The notes: a model not told the origin generated them from the sequence alone. Positions 36,695-47,619 are shown, counted from the first letter of the stretch. The stretch is DNA of 64,000 nt from Pseudanabaena sp. BC1403 (GCF_002914585.1 NZ_PDDM01000018.1:47032-111031); one strand, 5' to 3'. Made by a program: numbers and translations.

Positions 36695-39454
36695 ATGTTA
36701 TTAAGCCTAAAGAACAACCACCAAAAGACTCAAAAACAAGGTTTATCTTTAAGGCTTTTGTTAGTTGCTCCATTTGTTATCCAAATTTTTGCTGCGGTGG
36801 GTATCACTGGGTATTTAGCATTGCGAAATGGACAACAATCCGTAAGTAACCTTGCCAGTCAATTGACGAATAAAGCTAGCCATCTAGTTAATCAACACCT
36901 AGATAGTTATTTAAATATCCCTCCAAAAATCAATCAAATTAATATTGATGCGATTGATATTGGTCTACTCAACTTACAAGATTTCCAAAAGTCTGGACGC
37001 TACTTTTGGAAGCAGATGCAGAGCTACAAGGTCAGCGCCATTGGCTACGCTTTGACAAATGGTGACTTTATTGGTGCAAACTATGTTAAAGAAGGATCGG
37101 AAATTATAATTGAGGAAGTTTCCAATCTCACAAACCGTAAAGACCATATCTATTCAGCCGATCTTGAAGGGAATCGGCTCAAAGTCATTAATATCGAAGA
37201 TTATTCACCCTTAATGGAACCTTGGTATTATGAAACGATTCAGGCTAATAAGCCTGTTTGGACAAAGGTCTATGCATGGAATATTAAGCAGGGAATTTTT
37301 GCTGTCTCAGTAAACCAACCAATCTATGGAAAAAAGAAGGAAATCATTGGTGTGATTGGAACTGATTTACTCTTGAGTAGTATTAGTATTTTTTTAAGCG
37401 AGATCGAGCTTAGCCCTTCTGCCAAAATATTTGTAATTGAGCGCGATGGGCTGTTAATAGCTAGTTCTAACCGAGAAAATATGTTTACTGTTGTTAATGA
37501 TAAAAGCGATCGCTTGAACATTCTCCAAAGCCAAGATCCACTTGTGAGAGCAACTGCGAAACACTTACAACAAAAGTTTGGGAACTTTCAGGTGATCCAA
37601 ACGGGATTTCAAAGCTCAGACTTTGACTATCAAGGCGATCACCAATTTTTACAAGTCACACCTTGGCGCGATCGCTATGGCTTAGATTGGCTGGTGGTCG
37701 TCGTCGTGCCTGAGTCAGATTTTATGGCGCAGATTAATGCGAATACGCGCATTACAATTTTGCTTTGTATAACTGCATTAGCGATCGCAATTTTGGTCGG
37801 ACTTATCACCTCACAATGGCTTGTGAAACCAATTCAAGGTTTGAGCCAAGCTGCTGCTGCGATCGCCGATGGGGAACTTGAAACTCGTGTGAATATTCAA
37901 GGCGTTAATGAATTAGAAATCCTATCCACTTCCTTTAATCAAATGGCAGCAAAACTGCAAGAATCCTTTGAGGATTTGGAAGTTAAAGTTGCCGATCGCA
38001 CAATTGAACTGCAAAAATCGAAAGAACAAGCCGAAGTTGCCAATGTTGCCAAAAGTGAATTTCTCGCTAACATGAGTCACGAACTGCGAACACCCTTAAA
38101 TGCGATTTTAGGCTTTACCCAAATCATGCATCGCGATCGCAGTCTTAATAAGTCACAAATTGAGAATCTTAATATCATCGGTCGTAGCGGCGAACATTTA
38201 CTGGCGCTGATCAACGATGTCCTTGATATGTCCAAAATTGAGGCAGGACGGATTGCGCTGAATGAGACAGATTTTGACCTGCGAGAATCTCTCTATTTAG
38301 TCATAGAAATGTTCCAAATGCGGGCTGGCACTAAGGAACTATATCTCAAGCTTGAGCAATCAGAGGATCTGCCCCAATTTATTCGCACCGATGAAAAGAA
38401 GTTACGACAAGTTTTAATTAATCTAATTAGCAACGCTCTCAAATTTACACAAATAGGTGGAGTTACGGTTCGCGTTAAACTTGATAATTCCAAAACTAAT
38501 GCATCCTCAAATCCCAAACAGATAAATATCCATTTCTCTGTTAACGATACTGGTGCTGGCATTGATGCTGCTGAAGTAGATAAGGTATTCGATCCGTTTA
38601 TGCAGACTGAATCGGGACGTAAAGCTGACCAAGGCACAGGTCTGGGTTTACCGATTAGCAGTAAGTTTGTACAGCTTATGGGCGGCGATATCACCTTCAG
38701 CAGTGAGGTTGGGGTTGGTACAACTTTTGAGTTTAGTATCCAAGCTGAGCTTAGTGAATCTGCTAAGGCGATCTCCTCTAAACCCACCTTTCGGGTCATT
38801 GGTCTTGTCCCCAATGAAAGAACCTATCGAATTTTGATCGTTGACGATCGCTGGGAAAATCGGCAAATCTTAATCAAATTACTGACTCCGATTGGCTTTG
38901 AAGTAAAAGAAGCCGAAAATGGACAGATTGCTGTGGAAATTTGGGAACAGTGGCAACCAGATCTGATTTGGATGGATATGCGAATGCCCGTAATGAATGG
39001 CTATGAAGCTACTACTCAGATCAGATCCCATCTCAAAGGTCAAGCAACAACAATTATTGCACTCACGGCTAGTACCTTAGAAGAAGAACGCGCCATTGTC
39101 TTATCGGCAGGTTGTGATGATTTTGTTCGCAAACCTTTTCTTGAAAATACGATCTTTGAGAAGATGTCACAATATCTTGGTGTACTGTATGTTTATGAAG
39201 AGATCGCTGCCAGTCAGTCAAAACCTAGTCTGTCTCTAGTCAAATTCACGGCTGAGTCGCTGTTGGAGATGCCCAAAGAATGGCTATGGCAGCTTGAGAA
39301 AGCAGCTTCACAACTAGATAGTAATGCGATCGCCCAATTACTAGCGCAAGTGCCGAAAGAACATTTTCTGCTAACTAAAGAAATCGAAGATAGTGTCCAT
39401 GATTTCGATTTTGGTCGGATTATCTCTCTAGTGCAGGAGGCTTGCTCTCTATGA
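36695..39454 (+). CDS. Membrane sensor hybrid kinase (Cache-HAMP-HisKA-HATPase-REC)
   Basis: A 919-residue inner-membrane sensor kinase. It has TM1 (~20-44), an extracytoplasmic double-Cache domain (~45-350; [20 protein letters not shown]), TM2 (~353-373), HAMP (~373-430), HisKA with His462 ([11 protein letters not shown]), HATPase ([14 protein letters not shown]) and a receiver with D761 ([11 protein letters not shown]). Cache domains usually bind small organic ligands. A C-terminal tail of ~100 residues without a known fold follows the receiver. It is translationally coupled to the next gene (ATGA overlap at 39451-39454), suggesting that it drives cyclic di-GMP signalling. Confidence 0.92.
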   Translation: MLLSLKNNHQKTQKQGLSLRLLLVAPFVIQIFAAVGITGYLALRNGQQSVSNLASQLTNKASHLVNQHLDSYLNIPPKINQINIDAIDIGLLNLQDFQKSGRYFWKQMQSYKVSAIGYALTNGDFIGANYVKEGSEIIIEEVSNLTNRKDHIYSADLEGNRLKVINIEDYSPLMEPWYYETIQANKPVWTKVYAWNIKQGIFAVSVNQPIYGKKKEIIGVIGTDLLLSSISIFLSEIELSPSAKIFVIERDGLLIASSNRENMFTVVNDKSDRLNILQSQDPLVRATAKHLQQKFGNFQVIQTGFQSSDFDYQGDHQFLQVTPWRDRYGLDWLVVVVVPESDFMAQINANTRITILLCITALAIAILVGLITSQWLVKPIQGLSQAAAAIADGELETRVNIQGVNELEILSTSFNQMAAKLQESFEDLEVKVADRTIELQKSKEQAEVANVAKSEFLANMSHELRTPLNAILGFTQIMHRDRSLNKSQIENLNIIGRSGEHLLALINDVLDMSKIEAGRIALNETDFDLRESLYLVIEMFQMRAGTKELYLKLEQSEDLPQFIRTDEKKLRQVLINLISNALKFTQIGGVTVRVKLDNSKTNASSNPKQINIHFSVNDTGAGIDAAEVDKVFDPFMQTESGRKADQGTGLGLPISSKFVQLMGGDITFSSEVGVGTTFEFSIQAELSESAKAISSKPTFRVIGLVPNERTYRILIVDDRWENRQILIKLLTPIGFEVKEAENGQIAVEIWEQWQPDLIWMDMRMPVMNGYEATTQIRSHLKGQATTIIALTASTLEEERAIVLSAGCDDFVRKPFLENTIFEKMSQYLGVLYVYEEIAASQSKPSLSLVKFTAESLLEMPKEWLWQLEKAASQLDSNAIAQLLAQVPKEHFLLTKEIEDSVHDFDFGRIISLVQEACSL

Positions 39455-41676
39455 ATGACAACAAAGACTCTATTCAAACCGCAGCTACTAATAGCGAAAT
39501 ATTAATTCTAATTGTCGATGATTTGCCAGACAATCTCCGCGTTCTCTCTGCTGCGATCTCAGGTCAAGGATATCAAATTCGCTGTGCCAAAAGTGGCGCG
39601 ATCGCGTTGATGGCAGTTGAGACAACTTGTCCAGACTTGATCTTACTTGATATCAAAATGCCAGATATGGATGGTTATGAAGTTTGTCAGCGCCTCAAAG
39701 CCTCTGAATTTCGCGATATTCCCGTCATCTTTTTAAGTGCCTTAGATGATGTTTTCGATAAGGTCAAAGCTTTTAATATCGGTGGTGCTGATTACATTAC
39801 CAAACCGTTTCAAATCGAAGAAGTCTTAATCCGTGTCAAACATCAACTATCACTGAAAGTCGCGGAATCAAAAATTTGCCAGCTAAATCAACAACTTGAG
39901 CAACAAAACGGACAGTTAGAAGCACTCAATGCAGAATTACAGTTTGAAATTATCGAGCGTCAAATTATGGGAGAAACATTAAAAGTTAGTGAAGAACGTT
40001 TAGAGAGTATTTTAGGTTCTATTGAAGATGTTGTCTGGTCAATGCATCCAACCGCTTCACAGTTTATCTATTTTAATGCGGCGGTTGCAAAAATCTATGG
40101 TTATCCCATTTCTAACTTCTTTGAAGATCCTGAATTCTGGTTAAAAGTAATTCATATAGAAGATCGCGATCGTATTGAGATTGCCAATCGTAGCATTATG
40201 ACGACAGGGACTGTAAGCGAAGAATATCGCATCTTACGTCCTGATCAAGAAGTTCGCTGGGTAAGCGATCGCCGATATCTTGTATATGATCGCGATGGAA
40301 AAGTCATTCGGATCGATGGAATTGTGCGAGATATCACTGATCACAAACGAGCGCAGGATCAATTAGTCCATGATGCTCTCCATGACTCACTTACAGGACT
40401 TCCAAATCGCAATCTGTTTATGGATCGTGTCGAGCAAGCTCTCAAATATGGTAATCGACATTCTCAATATATGTTTGCGGTTATGTTCATCGATCTAGAT
40501 CGCTTTAAAATGGTCAATGATATGCATGGTCATATGATCGGTGATCAGTTTTTGCAAGCGATCGCCAAGATATTAGGAAGTTGTTTGCGATCGGTTGGCG
40601 ATACTGTTGCCCGTCTCGGTGGGGACGAATTCACGATTTTGATTGATGATATTCAAGAAGTTAGCGAAGCCCTGATGATTGCCGATCGCATTCTTTCTAA
40701 GCTCTTACATCCGATTAATTTACCAACTCAAACAATTTTTGCAAGTGCCAGCATTGGCATCGTTATCAGCAATCGAGACTATGTGAATAGCACTGATTTA
40801 CTTAGAGATGCAGATATTGCGATGTATCGAGCTAAATCTCTTGGGAAAGGAAGATACATTCTCTTTGACAAAGAAATGTACGAACAGAACTTAAGGGCAA
40901 TCCAACTTGATAGTGATCTCCATTACGCACTAGAGCGTGAGGAGTTTGAGCTGTATTATCAACCAATTATGTCTTTGGCATCAGATAAGCTCGCAGGATT
41001 TGAAGCCTTGATTCGGTGGCATCACCCCGAACGTGGATTAGTACCACCCTGTGAGTTTATTCCCATCGCTGAAGAAACAGGCTTAATTATTGGGATTGGT
41101 GATTGGGTAATAAACCAAGCTTGTAAGCAGTTATCTATATGGCAAAGCCAATTTATAGAAGCAAAGTCTCTAAAAATGAGCATTAATCTTACTTGCCAAC
41201 AAATACGCGAAAAAAATCTTTTAGAAAAACTAGATCGGGTGTTAGCGACAACAGGAATTGATGGCAGCACCATCCGACTAGAAATCACCGAAAGCTCAAT
41301 GATGGATCAAGGTGAAGAAACGATCGCGAAATTAGAACAATTACGTGCGCGAAATATCCAACTAAGTATTGATGATTTTGGACAGGGCTACTCTTCTCTT
41401 AGTTATTTGCATCGCTTTCCCGTAAATACGCTCAAAATTGATCGCACTTTTGTCGAACAGATGAGCCTTGGTGGCCAGAATTTTGAAATTATCCGCACGA
41501 TTATCATTCTTGCCCATGCCCTAGATATGAATGTAGTTGCCGAAGGCGTAGAGACCCATGAGCAAATGTCTATGTTGAAACAATTAGGCTGTGAGTATGC
41601 TCAAGGCTATTTCTTCTCACGTCCGATCATCGCTGCCGCCGCTGAGCAAATGATTAGAATCCAGACAACAATATAG
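39451..41676 (+). CDS. Response regulator REC-PAS-GGDEF-EAL
   Basis: A 741-residue protein from the ATG at 39451, with CAGGAGG ten bases upstream; a TTG at 39442 is rejected for lack of a ribosome site. It has a receiver (~13-130, D67 in LLDIKMP), a coiled coil, PAS (~180-295), GGDEF (~300-465, LGGDEF intact) and EAL (~475-730; [26 protein letters not shown]). Both active sites look complete. It is the likely output partner of the overlapping Cache kinase and is similar in layout to the gene at 9130. Confidence 0.93.
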   Translation: MNDNKDSIQTAATNSEILILIVDDLPDNLRVLSAAISGQGYQIRCAKSGAIALMAVETTCPDLILLDIKMPDMDGYEVCQRLKASEFRDIPVIFLSALDDVFDKVKAFNIGGADYITKPFQIEEVLIRVKHQLSLKVAESKICQLNQQLEQQNGQLEALNAELQFEIIERQIMGETLKVSEERLESILGSIEDVVWSMHPTASQFIYFNAAVAKIYGYPISNFFEDPEFWLKVIHIEDRDRIEIANRSIMTTGTVSEEYRILRPDQEVRWVSDRRYLVYDRDGKVIRIDGIVRDITDHKRAQDQLVHDALHDSLTGLPNRNLFMDRVEQALKYGNRHSQYMFAVMFIDLDRFKMVNDMHGHMIGDQFLQAIAKILGSCLRSVGDTVARLGGDEFTILIDDIQEVSEALMIADRILSKLLHPINLPTQTIFASASIGIVISNRDYVNSTDLLRDADIAMYRAKSLGKGRYILFDKEMYEQNLRAIQLDSDLHYALEREEFELYYQPIMSLASDKLAGFEALIRWHHPERGLVPPCEFIPIAEETGLIIGIGDWVINQACKQLSIWQSQFIEAKSLKMSINLTCQQIREKNLLEKLDRVLATTGIDGSTIRLEITESSMMDQGEETIAKLEQLRARNIQLSIDDFGQGYSSLSYLHRFPVNTLKIDRTFVEQMSLGGQNFEIIRTIIILAHALDMNVVAEGVETHEQMSMLKQLGCEYAQGYFFSRPIIAAAAEQMIRIQTTI

Positions 41677-41699
41677 GCGGTACTTTTACAACCTATATT

Positions 41700-41760
41700 G
41701 AACCACAAGAGATTTTTTGAAAGTGTTGCAAAGCAACACTTTCAAAAAATCTCTTGGTTT
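41700..41760. terminator. Long hairpin after the GGDEF-EAL gene
   Basis: Stem of about 27 bp (one bulge) closing on a GCAAAGC cap, with inner part TTTTTTGAAAGTGTTGC and outer part CAAGAG/CTCTTG. It lies 24 bp after the stop and is followed by TTTGAGCACAAAGCGCTGTAA, a tail seen in variant form after the hairpin at 42540 and before the one at 51005. Confidence 0.8.
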
Positions 41761-41815
41761 TGGTTTGAGCACAAAGCGCTGTAATAATTAGATTCAGAAC
41801 TAAAAGATAAAATCT

Positions 41816-42538
41816 ATGCTGCTACACCTATCAACATGGCAAGAAGTCGAGACTTATTTACAGCGATCGCAGGCTGTAATTATTCCCATCGGCTCCACTG
41901 AGCAGCATGGCCCCACAGGATTAATCGGCACAGATTTTATTTGTGCGGAAGCGATCGCCTGTGCCGTTGGCGAAAAAGCTGATGCTTTAGTTACTTCCAC
42001 CCTTACGCTTGGCATGGCAGAGCATCACACAGGGTTTGCAGGCACAATTAGCCTCAAGCCTTCTACGCTGACCTTAGTAATTCATGATGTCGTGCGATCG
42101 CTTGCCAAGCATGGATTCAAACGCTTCTTTTTTCTGAATGGGCATGGTGGCAATATTGCCGTTCTCAAAACTGCCTTTACGGAGATTTATAACGAACTAC
42201 CCGATGTACGTTGTCGTCTAGGCAACTGGTGGGCAAGTAATGACATGTATAAGCTTGTCAGAGAGCTTTATGGCAATCAAGAGGGCTATCACGCTACGCC
42301 CAGTGAAGTTGCTGTCACGATGTATCTTTATCCTGACTCGATTAAAAATGTCCCGCTTAGCGAATCCGTCAATAAAGATAGCCGCATTTATAGTCCCGAA
42401 GAATTTCGCAAACGTTATCCCGATGGTCGTATGGGGTCAAATCCAGCTTTAGCAACTGTTGAACATGGGCAACAACTTTTTGAGCTTTCCGTCAAAGAAC
42501 TAGTCAGTCAGTACAACGATTTTCTTACTGAAGTTTAA
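41816..42538 (+). CDS. Creatininase family amidohydrolase
   Basis: A 240-residue protein of the creatininase superfamily, with metal-binding motifs PIGSTEQHGP, IGTD, FLNGHGGN and YHATPSEVA in the normal order and spacing. Known members open amide or lactam rings (creatinine, formylated flavin or mycofactocin intermediates); the substrate in cyanobacteria is not established. It ends directly at the hairpin at 42540. Confidence 0.9.
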   Translation: MLLHLSTWQEVETYLQRSQAVIIPIGSTEQHGPTGLIGTDFICAEAIACAVGEKADALVTSTLTLGMAEHHTGFAGTISLKPSTLTLVIHDVVRSLAKHGFKRFFFLNGHGGNIAVLKTAFTEIYNELPDVRCRLGNWWASNDMYKLVRELYGNQEGYHATPSEVAVTMYLYPDSIKNVPLSESVNKDSRIYSPEEFRKRYPDGRMGSNPALATVEHGQQLFELSVKELVSQYNDFLTEV

Positions 42539-42539
42539 A

Positions 42540-42600
42540 TGAACCAATAAATTTTTTGAAAGTGTTGCGAAGCAACACTTTCAAAAAATTTATTGGTTCA
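42540..42600. terminator. 29-bp perfect hairpin with GAA loop
   Basis: Arms 42540-42568 and 42572-42600 are perfect complements around GAA (GCGAAGC cap). The inner part TTTTTTGAAAGTGTTGC is the same as in the hairpin at 41700. It begins 2 bp after the creatininase-family stop codon. Confidence 0.9.
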
Positions 42601-42675
42601 GGTTTGATCGCAAAGTGCGGTAAATCCGATAAACAAGATTAAGTCATTTGCAGCAAAGCGCAAACACTAGAATCG

Positions 42676-43278
42676 TTGTATGCTGATCAACTTAAACATC
42701 AAAAGTACTTGTATTTTGACCTCATGCTTGATCGAGCAGCGATAACCGTAGCGATTTCCTTATGTCCCGAAGAAGCAGTTTGTTACTTAGCAAGGGTTTA
42801 CACAACCTTAGTTGTTTTCAATCCGCCTGAGTTTATCAAGACTTCTATCGGGGGGAGAGTGTTGATCCATTCCCTTGGCTATCCTGACAATGCCGAATCA
42901 GCCTATATTTGCAAGCAACTTATGGATGAGTTTGGCTTTGATGCTGATACTTTTCCTGCTTTTGCGATCCAAGGACTAGCCACGATCGCTTCGATATTTC
43001 CCTGCGATCGCCAAAATTTAGATGTAGATTTTGAGCTAGATCAACATCTCGATATTGCTCCAACTAGCTTGATCGATCTCCAATCAAGGGTAGAAGATAA
43101 AGGTCAATCCGCATGGTTAATGCAATTGAAAGAAACTTATTTTTTGCAGGAGCCAATTTATGATGTCCTACCACCAATGAGCACAGAGACGGGCAATGCA
43201 TGGCTCCCACAACATAAATCCCATTTAGAAAATTTTCAAAATGCTCTAAGACGAGATATTCTCAGCAGTAAAGTATAA
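42676..43278 (+). CDS. Protein of unknown function
   Basis: A 200-residue soluble protein in the longest frame, which begins at a TTG (42676); the ATG at 42724 would give 184 residues, and no ribosome site settles the choice. It has LCPEEAVCYLARVYTTLVVFNPPEF, SLGYPDNAESAYICKQLMDEFGFD and a polar C-terminal half. No family is recognised. Codon use and CGATCG sites look native. It is convergent with the PQQ-propeller gene, with a large nested inverted repeat between them. Confidence 0.6.
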   Translation: MYADQLKHQKYLYFDLMLDRAAITVAISLCPEEAVCYLARVYTTLVVFNPPEFIKTSIGGRVLIHSLGYPDNAESAYICKQLMDEFGFDADTFPAFAIQGLATIASIFPCDRQNLDVDFELDQHLDIAPTSLIDLQSRVEDKGQSAWLMQLKETYFLQEPIYDVLPPMSTETGNAWLPQHKSHLENFQNALRRDILSSKV

Positions 43279-43452
43279 GAAAGCAGAACTTTGTGCCACT
43301 TTCCATCAATTCTCATTATAAACATCGGTTGTTTGAAAGCCCGCCAACGGCGGGCTTTCAAACAACCGATTTTGGTGTTTCCAGCGCCTTCGGCGCTGGA
43401 AACACCAAAATCGGTTGCATAATGAGAATTGCTAGTCACTTTCTTATACTTT
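43268..43452. terminator. 185-bp nested inverted repeat between convergent genes
   Basis: Three levels of pairing. The outermost arms AAAGTATAAGAAAG (43270-43283) and CTTTCTTATACTTT (ending 43452) include parts of both gene ends. The next arms are CAATTCTCATTAT (43307-43319) and ATAATGAGAATTG (43419-43431). Inside are two separate hairpins: 43325-43369 (cap GCCAACGGC) and 43368-43416 (cap GCCTTCGGC). The DNA or RNA could fold into a cross. Confidence 0.85.
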
Positions 43453-44800
43453 AGGGAATTGAAAAGGCTTGTACTTTGCTATTGCCATCATCTTTTAGGA
43501 AGTTGCTAGCAAAAATCAAACGTTTTGGGGATGATGCTTTACTAATGATAGGTGCATGATAGATATGGCTATTGAGTAAAGTTGGTGTTCTCCATACCAA
43601 TTTGCCAGATTTATCGTCAAATGCACTTACCCAGCTATTGTTATCGGCAGAACCATAAAAGCCAAAGGTTGCATTTTTGATTTCCATATCAGGCGCGTAA
43701 ATCAGACCATCTGACCAAGTTAAATTTTTAGGTTCAGTATCGTAGACACGAGGAAGTTTAAATTTGCGTAAAAATCCGCCCGTTTCCTTGTCTAGTACTA
43801 CAAAATTATTGCCAGCATTACCTTCAGATTGCCAAACAAAGACTTCGCGATCGCTCACAGTTTTGACTTTTCCAGTGGCAACATATGACCATTTTTCCTT
43901 ACCTGTTTTAAGGTCGATCGCACTAATGCGTCCTGATGGTTGCATATCACTATTGCCAAAGACGGAAGTATAGATCGTATCTCCGAAAATCTTTGTTGAC
44001 CATAAGCCATCAGGCTTTTGAGGCGCTTCCCATTTCCAAAGAACTTTACCTGATGTCACATCAATCACTGTAAATTGTTCGATGCGTCCTGATGGAGTGT
44101 CATTAAAACTAGGTAAAAATAACAGACCATTCTGGACGACGGGTTCGATAGAATCATGGGCTACAGAAATACCAATCATTCCGTCAATATTGGGTTTGTA
44201 TGACCAGAGAGTTTTATCTTTACTGATACCAAATACCTCAATGCGGTAAGTGCTTTTGTAGTCATGATTTTGGAGTGACCGAGAATCACCATACACAGCT
44301 ATATCCTGATATATTCCCATCGTGCGATCGCTAGTGCGTTCATGAACATCTTCTGTATACTTAAACGATACGGTGGGAGAGCCAGTTTCAGGTTTAAATC
44401 CTACAAGTCCATTGGCATGACTAACATAAATAGTTCCATTGTCTAAAAATAACTGGTGACGAGCAATCGGCTGAGATGGTGGTAGTTTTTTCTGCCATAG
44501 CACTTTTCCTGAAGCAATATCAAGGGCAACCAGTTCTGAGGGAATACCTTCATTAATCTTTAAATCGCTGAACTGCGTCTTAATCTTATTGATGACAAAT
44601 AATTGCTTATTAGTAGCGACGGGTTTAGCGATCGCTTCTAAATTAGCAGTCCATTTAGGCTGAATGATCGCTTCGGAATTATTACCATAGGCAAAAAAAT
44701 GAAAACTAGTCAGCAGCAGTAAAGCACTTAAGAAATATTTAAAAAAGTCGGTGATTTTTTTTGAATATCTCAGTTTAGATATTGATGGTATTACTTGCAT
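43451..44800 (-). CDS. PQQ-like beta-propeller protein
   Basis: A 449-residue protein with an N-terminal membrane/signal segment (~18-42, FLSALLLLTSFHFFAYGN), so it is exported or anchored. The rest consists of repeated blades with the WxW/W-docking type motif (GKVLWQKKLP, KTLWSYKPN, GKVLWKWEAP, GKEKWSYVA, GKLVWRTP), as in BamB and quinoprotein-like propellers. There is no sign of a dehydrogenase active site, so a binding or scaffolding role is more likely. It is convergent with the unknown gene at 42676. Confidence 0.82.
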   Translation of the reverse strand: MQVIPSISKLRYSKKITDFFKYFLSALLLLTSFHFFAYGNNSEAIIQPKWTANLEAIAKPVATNKQLFVINKIKTQFSDLKINEGIPSELVALDIASGKVLWQKKLPPSQPIARHQLFLDNGTIYVSHANGLVGFKPETGSPTVSFKYTEDVHERTSDRTMGIYQDIAVYGDSRSLQNHDYKSTYRIEVFGISKDKTLWSYKPNIDGMIGISVAHDSIEPVVQNGLLFLPSFNDTPSGRIEQFTVIDVTSGKVLWKWEAPQKPDGLWSTKIFGDTIYTSVFGNSDMQPSGRISAIDLKTGKEKWSYVATGKVKTVSDREVFVWQSEGNAGNNFVVLDKETGGFLRKFKLPRVYDTEPKNLTWSDGLIYAPDMEIKNATFGFYGSADNNSWVSAFDDKSGKLVWRTPTLLNSHIYHAPIISKASSPKRLIFASNFLKDDGNSKVQAFSIP

Positions 44801-44995
44801 AACGGCGATCGCTATAATGTTTTAACGAAGCTAAAGATAATAATTTACCTGTTGTTTTTGCTTTAAATTCATAAACAACATTAATTATTAAAATCAAATC
44901 AAAATTAAACTTGTACGTAGATCATTGTTTTGGTAGATTGGAGGTTGGGAAAGAAGTAATAATAAATACATTTTTATAAGGATTGGTTCAGAATT

Positions 44996-45997
44996 ATGAG
45001 CAGTAAGCCCAACCGCGTTGTTGTGATCGGAGTTGCAGGAGACTCTGGCTGTGGCAAGTCCACATTTTTACGCAGATTAAATGACTTGTTCGGCGAAGAA
45101 TTTATGACCGTGATTTGTCTGGATGACTATCACAGCCTAGATCGCAAACAACGTAAACAAACGGGAATTACTGCGCTTGATCCTCGTGCCAATAATTTTG
45201 ACTTGATGTATGAGCAGGTCAAAGCCCTCAAGGAAGGCAAATCGATCATGAAACCGATTTACAACCATGAGACAGGTCTACTTGATCCTCCTGAATTGGT
45301 TCAGCCTAATAAGGTAATTGTGATCGAAGGCTTGCATCCGATTTATGACGAGCGCGTGCGTGGGCTGCTAGATTTCAGCATTTATCTTGATCTCAGTGAT
45401 GAAGTCAAAATTGCTTGGAAGATTCAGCGTGATATGGCTGAGCGTGGTCATACCCTTGCTGATGTCATGCAAGCGATCGAATCTCGTAGACCAGACTTTG
45501 AGGCATACATTGATCCTCAAAAAGCCCATGCTGATGTGGTCATCCAAATCCTACCCACTAATCTGATTGCTAATGATACTGAGCGGAAAGTATTGCGGGT
45601 ACGCTTAGTTCAACGCAGTGGTGTTGAGGGTATTGAGCCAGCTTACCTATTTGATGAAGGTTCCACAATTTCTTGGATCCCTTGTGGCACGAAGCTAACC
45701 TGCTCTTATCCAGGTATTAAGCTATTTTCGGGACCAGATAGCTGGCTTGGTCAGCCTGCGAGCATTTTGGAGATCGATGGACAATTCGATCGCCTTGACG
45801 AGATGGTCTATATCGAAAGTCATCTCAGCAGTATAGATACTAAGTATTACGGTGAACTGACAGAGTTGTTACGCAAACACCCAGATTATCCAGGTTCTAA
45901 TAACGGTACTGGCTTGTTACAAATTATCGTGGGTCTGAAGATGCGCGCAACTTTTGATCGTCTCACCAAACAAGCTGAACAACTAGTCACAGCCTAA
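44996..45997 (+). CDS. prk: Phosphoribulokinase
   Basis: A 333-residue class II phosphoribulokinase, which makes ribulose 1,5-bisphosphate in the Calvin cycle using ATP. The P-loop GDSGCGKST (15-23) contains Cys19, and Cys41 lies in VICLDDYH; these are the positions of the redox-regulated pair in cyanobacterial PRK. A C-terminal pair, CGTKLTC, is also present, the region used for CP12/GAPDH complex formation in known enzymes. It has its own promoter region (195 bp to the divergent propeller gene), a ribosome site AAGGA and a typical terminator at 46016. Confidence 0.97.
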   Translation: MSSKPNRVVVIGVAGDSGCGKSTFLRRLNDLFGEEFMTVICLDDYHSLDRKQRKQTGITALDPRANNFDLMYEQVKALKEGKSIMKPIYNHETGLLDPPELVQPNKVIVIEGLHPIYDERVRGLLDFSIYLDLSDEVKIAWKIQRDMAERGHTLADVMQAIESRRPDFEAYIDPQKAHADVVIQILPTNLIANDTERKVLRVRLVQRSGVEGIEPAYLFDEGSTISWIPCGTKLTCSYPGIKLFSGPDSWLGQPASILEIDGQFDRLDEMVYIESHLSSIDTKYYGELTELLRKHPDYPGSNNGTGLLQIIVGLKMRATFDRLTKQAEQLVTA

Positions 45998-46015
45998 ATA
46001 ACCCTATGAAGAAAG

Positions 46016-46047
46016 GAAAGTGTTATTTCACAACACTTTCTTTTTTT
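46016..46047 (+). terminator. Rho-independent terminator after prk
   Basis: Stem GAAAGTGTT/AACACTTTC with a 7-nt loop, followed by a run of seven T. It lies 18 bp after the prk stop codon. Confidence 0.92.
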
Positions 46048-46067
46048 GTACGGTCACAACACATCTA

Positions 46068-46170
46068 ATACCAAAACACAAAATGGCTACGCCATTTTGT
46101 GTATTAAAAACCCTTACAGAGGTTGGTTTTTAATACACAGAAGTGTTGTCACACTTTTGTGTATTGGTAT
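46068..46170. repeat. ~103-bp MITE-like element, ATACCAA-ended, copy A
   Basis: Ends ATACCAAAACACA / TGTGTATTGGTAT form terminal inverted repeats. An inner hairpin AAATGGC-TAC-GCCATTT follows the left end, and a second hairpin with GTGTTG/CACAC pairs is near the right end. AAAACCCTT in the middle recurs in copy B at 47620. Confidence 0.8.
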
Positions 46171-46198
46171 AAGAGATAGCTAGGAAATTTGGCGACAG

Positions 46199-47428
46199 CT
46201 ATATAAAGGGACTGCTAAACCAGTAGCCCTGATTATCATGATGAGCAAAAAGTAAGAGGCGACGACACAAATTGATTGTTTCAGGTGTGAGTGCATAATC
46301 ACTAGTCACACATTCGTGTAAAGCTTGCCGATCGCGATCTCTAATTGTTGATAGTCGAGTAGTGCGATCGCTATCCAAGACTTGGTTGAGCAGCTCAAGA
46401 CGGATTGGTGGATCTTGCGATTGCAAACAACCTTGCAGTAGGGATAGTAAATATGGTAGATGACCACGGCTAGCTAGACATAGGCGATCAAGGGTTTCTA
46501 GATTCTCAAAGCAATCGGTAACTTGATCTAGCCTGAGTTCGGGGGCAATATTTGGCAACATCCTTGCTAAAACAACTTGACGCAGTAGGTTTAAACTTTC
46601 AGGATTAACAACATTATTGCGATCGCATAGCTGTAAATTCGGCAAGACAATCGGGGCAGTCCCCTTGGGCTGTAACTGCTCACTGAGATGAGTGATCGCC
46701 AGCAGTTGCAAAGTATAGATAGTGTGGCATTGAAATTGACGTAAATATTTACTACCTTTACCAAAAATTTGATCGGACTGCTCAATGGATAGCCGATCAA
46801 GGTTATCTACTAAAATCACTAATCCTTTTTTTCCAGTTTGTTTAATACGATCGACTGCGACTCCAGTCACTTCTTCGATCGCCACAATTAGTAAGTTGGT
46901 AAGCCGTGTTTCCATATGGCGGTGCAACTGGCGGCGATTTTGACCGTTATCTTGTAAGGTTTGTAAAATTCTTTGTAAGCGTTGCCCAGAGGTTGTGATG
47001 TTAATAGATGGAATTATCCTCATCCATTTTTCGATTTCCGCGATCGCATTGGGCAAATAGGTTAGGGATATTGAATCTCCTTTGCTCTCTAATTGTTGCA
47101 AAATCAATTTCAGAATTACTAGCCAAAGCTCTGCTAAGCCAACTTCATGGAGTTGTAGATGCTGGTCAACTGCACAATAAATTACTGCAAAGCCTTGCTG
47201 CTCTAACTCAAATTTTAATCTTAGGAGTTCCGTTGATTTGCCACTACCAATATGTCCTGAAAGTAATTGATAGGTGGGTTTATTCGGGGATAAGGCGATC
47301 GCTCTTCGCATTCGCTTCACTACGTTTTCTCCTCTTGCAGGAGCTAAATCTATATAGTACGATGCTTCTTTTTGTAAACAGATGGAAAAACTGGCGTTAC
47401 AAGCATGAAGGAATTCTAGATTTGACAT
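46199..47428 (-). CDS. P-loop NTPase of unknown role (AAA/STAND-like)
   Basis: A 409-residue ATPase with Walker A GHIGSGKST (58-66), Walker B VILVDNLDR (~226-234) and a downstream arginine-rich region. The N-terminus (ENVVKRMRRAIALSPNKPTYQLL) is typical for single-chain ATPases that resemble the STAND/AAA-16 groups of cyanobacteria. No effector or repeat domain is attached, and its C-terminus (GYWFSSPFI) looks like the end of a winged-helix part. It sits alone between repeat-rich intergenic regions. Confidence 0.78.
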   Translation of the reverse strand: MSNLEFLHACNASFSICLQKEASYYIDLAPARGENVVKRMRRAIALSPNKPTYQLLSGHIGSGKSTELLRLKFELEQQGFAVIYCAVDQHLQLHEVGLAELWLVILKLILQQLESKGDSISLTYLPNAIAEIEKWMRIIPSINITTSGQRLQRILQTLQDNGQNRRQLHRHMETRLTNLLIVAIEEVTGVAVDRIKQTGKKGLVILVDNLDRLSIEQSDQIFGKGSKYLRQFQCHTIYTLQLLAITHLSEQLQPKGTAPIVLPNLQLCDRNNVVNPESLNLLRQVVLARMLPNIAPELRLDQVTDCFENLETLDRLCLASRGHLPYLLSLLQGCLQSQDPPIRLELLNQVLDSDRTTRLSTIRDRDRQALHECVTSDYALTPETINLCRRLLLFAHHDNQGYWFSSPFI

Positions 47429-47481
47429 AATGTAGGATTAATTGGAGATCTATGCTTGAGTCCCTTGTTTGTCTTAAGAAT

Positions 47482-47613
47482 CCATTTAAGAATTGTCTAG
47501 ATCCCCCCCAGCCCCCCTTAAAAAGGGGGGAGAATTAAATTCTTCCCCCTTTTTAAGGGGGATTGAGGGGGATCTCTTAGAGCTTTTGACCGCAGAAAGT
47601 AATTCTTAAATGG
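47482..47613. repeat. 132-bp nested inverted repeat with C/G runs
   Basis: Outer arms CCATTTAAGAATT and AATTCTTAAATGG are perfect. An inner part AGATCCCCC...GGGGGATCT carries two G/C-run hairpins (CCCCCCTTAAAAAGGGGGG and its counterpart). Confidence 0.8.
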
Positions 47614-47619
47614 TTTCTA

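Noticed and set aside
47008..47430. 140-codon plus-strand frame over the P-loop NTPase gene
   Set aside because: Antisense to a gene with clear Walker motifs; no coding features of its own.
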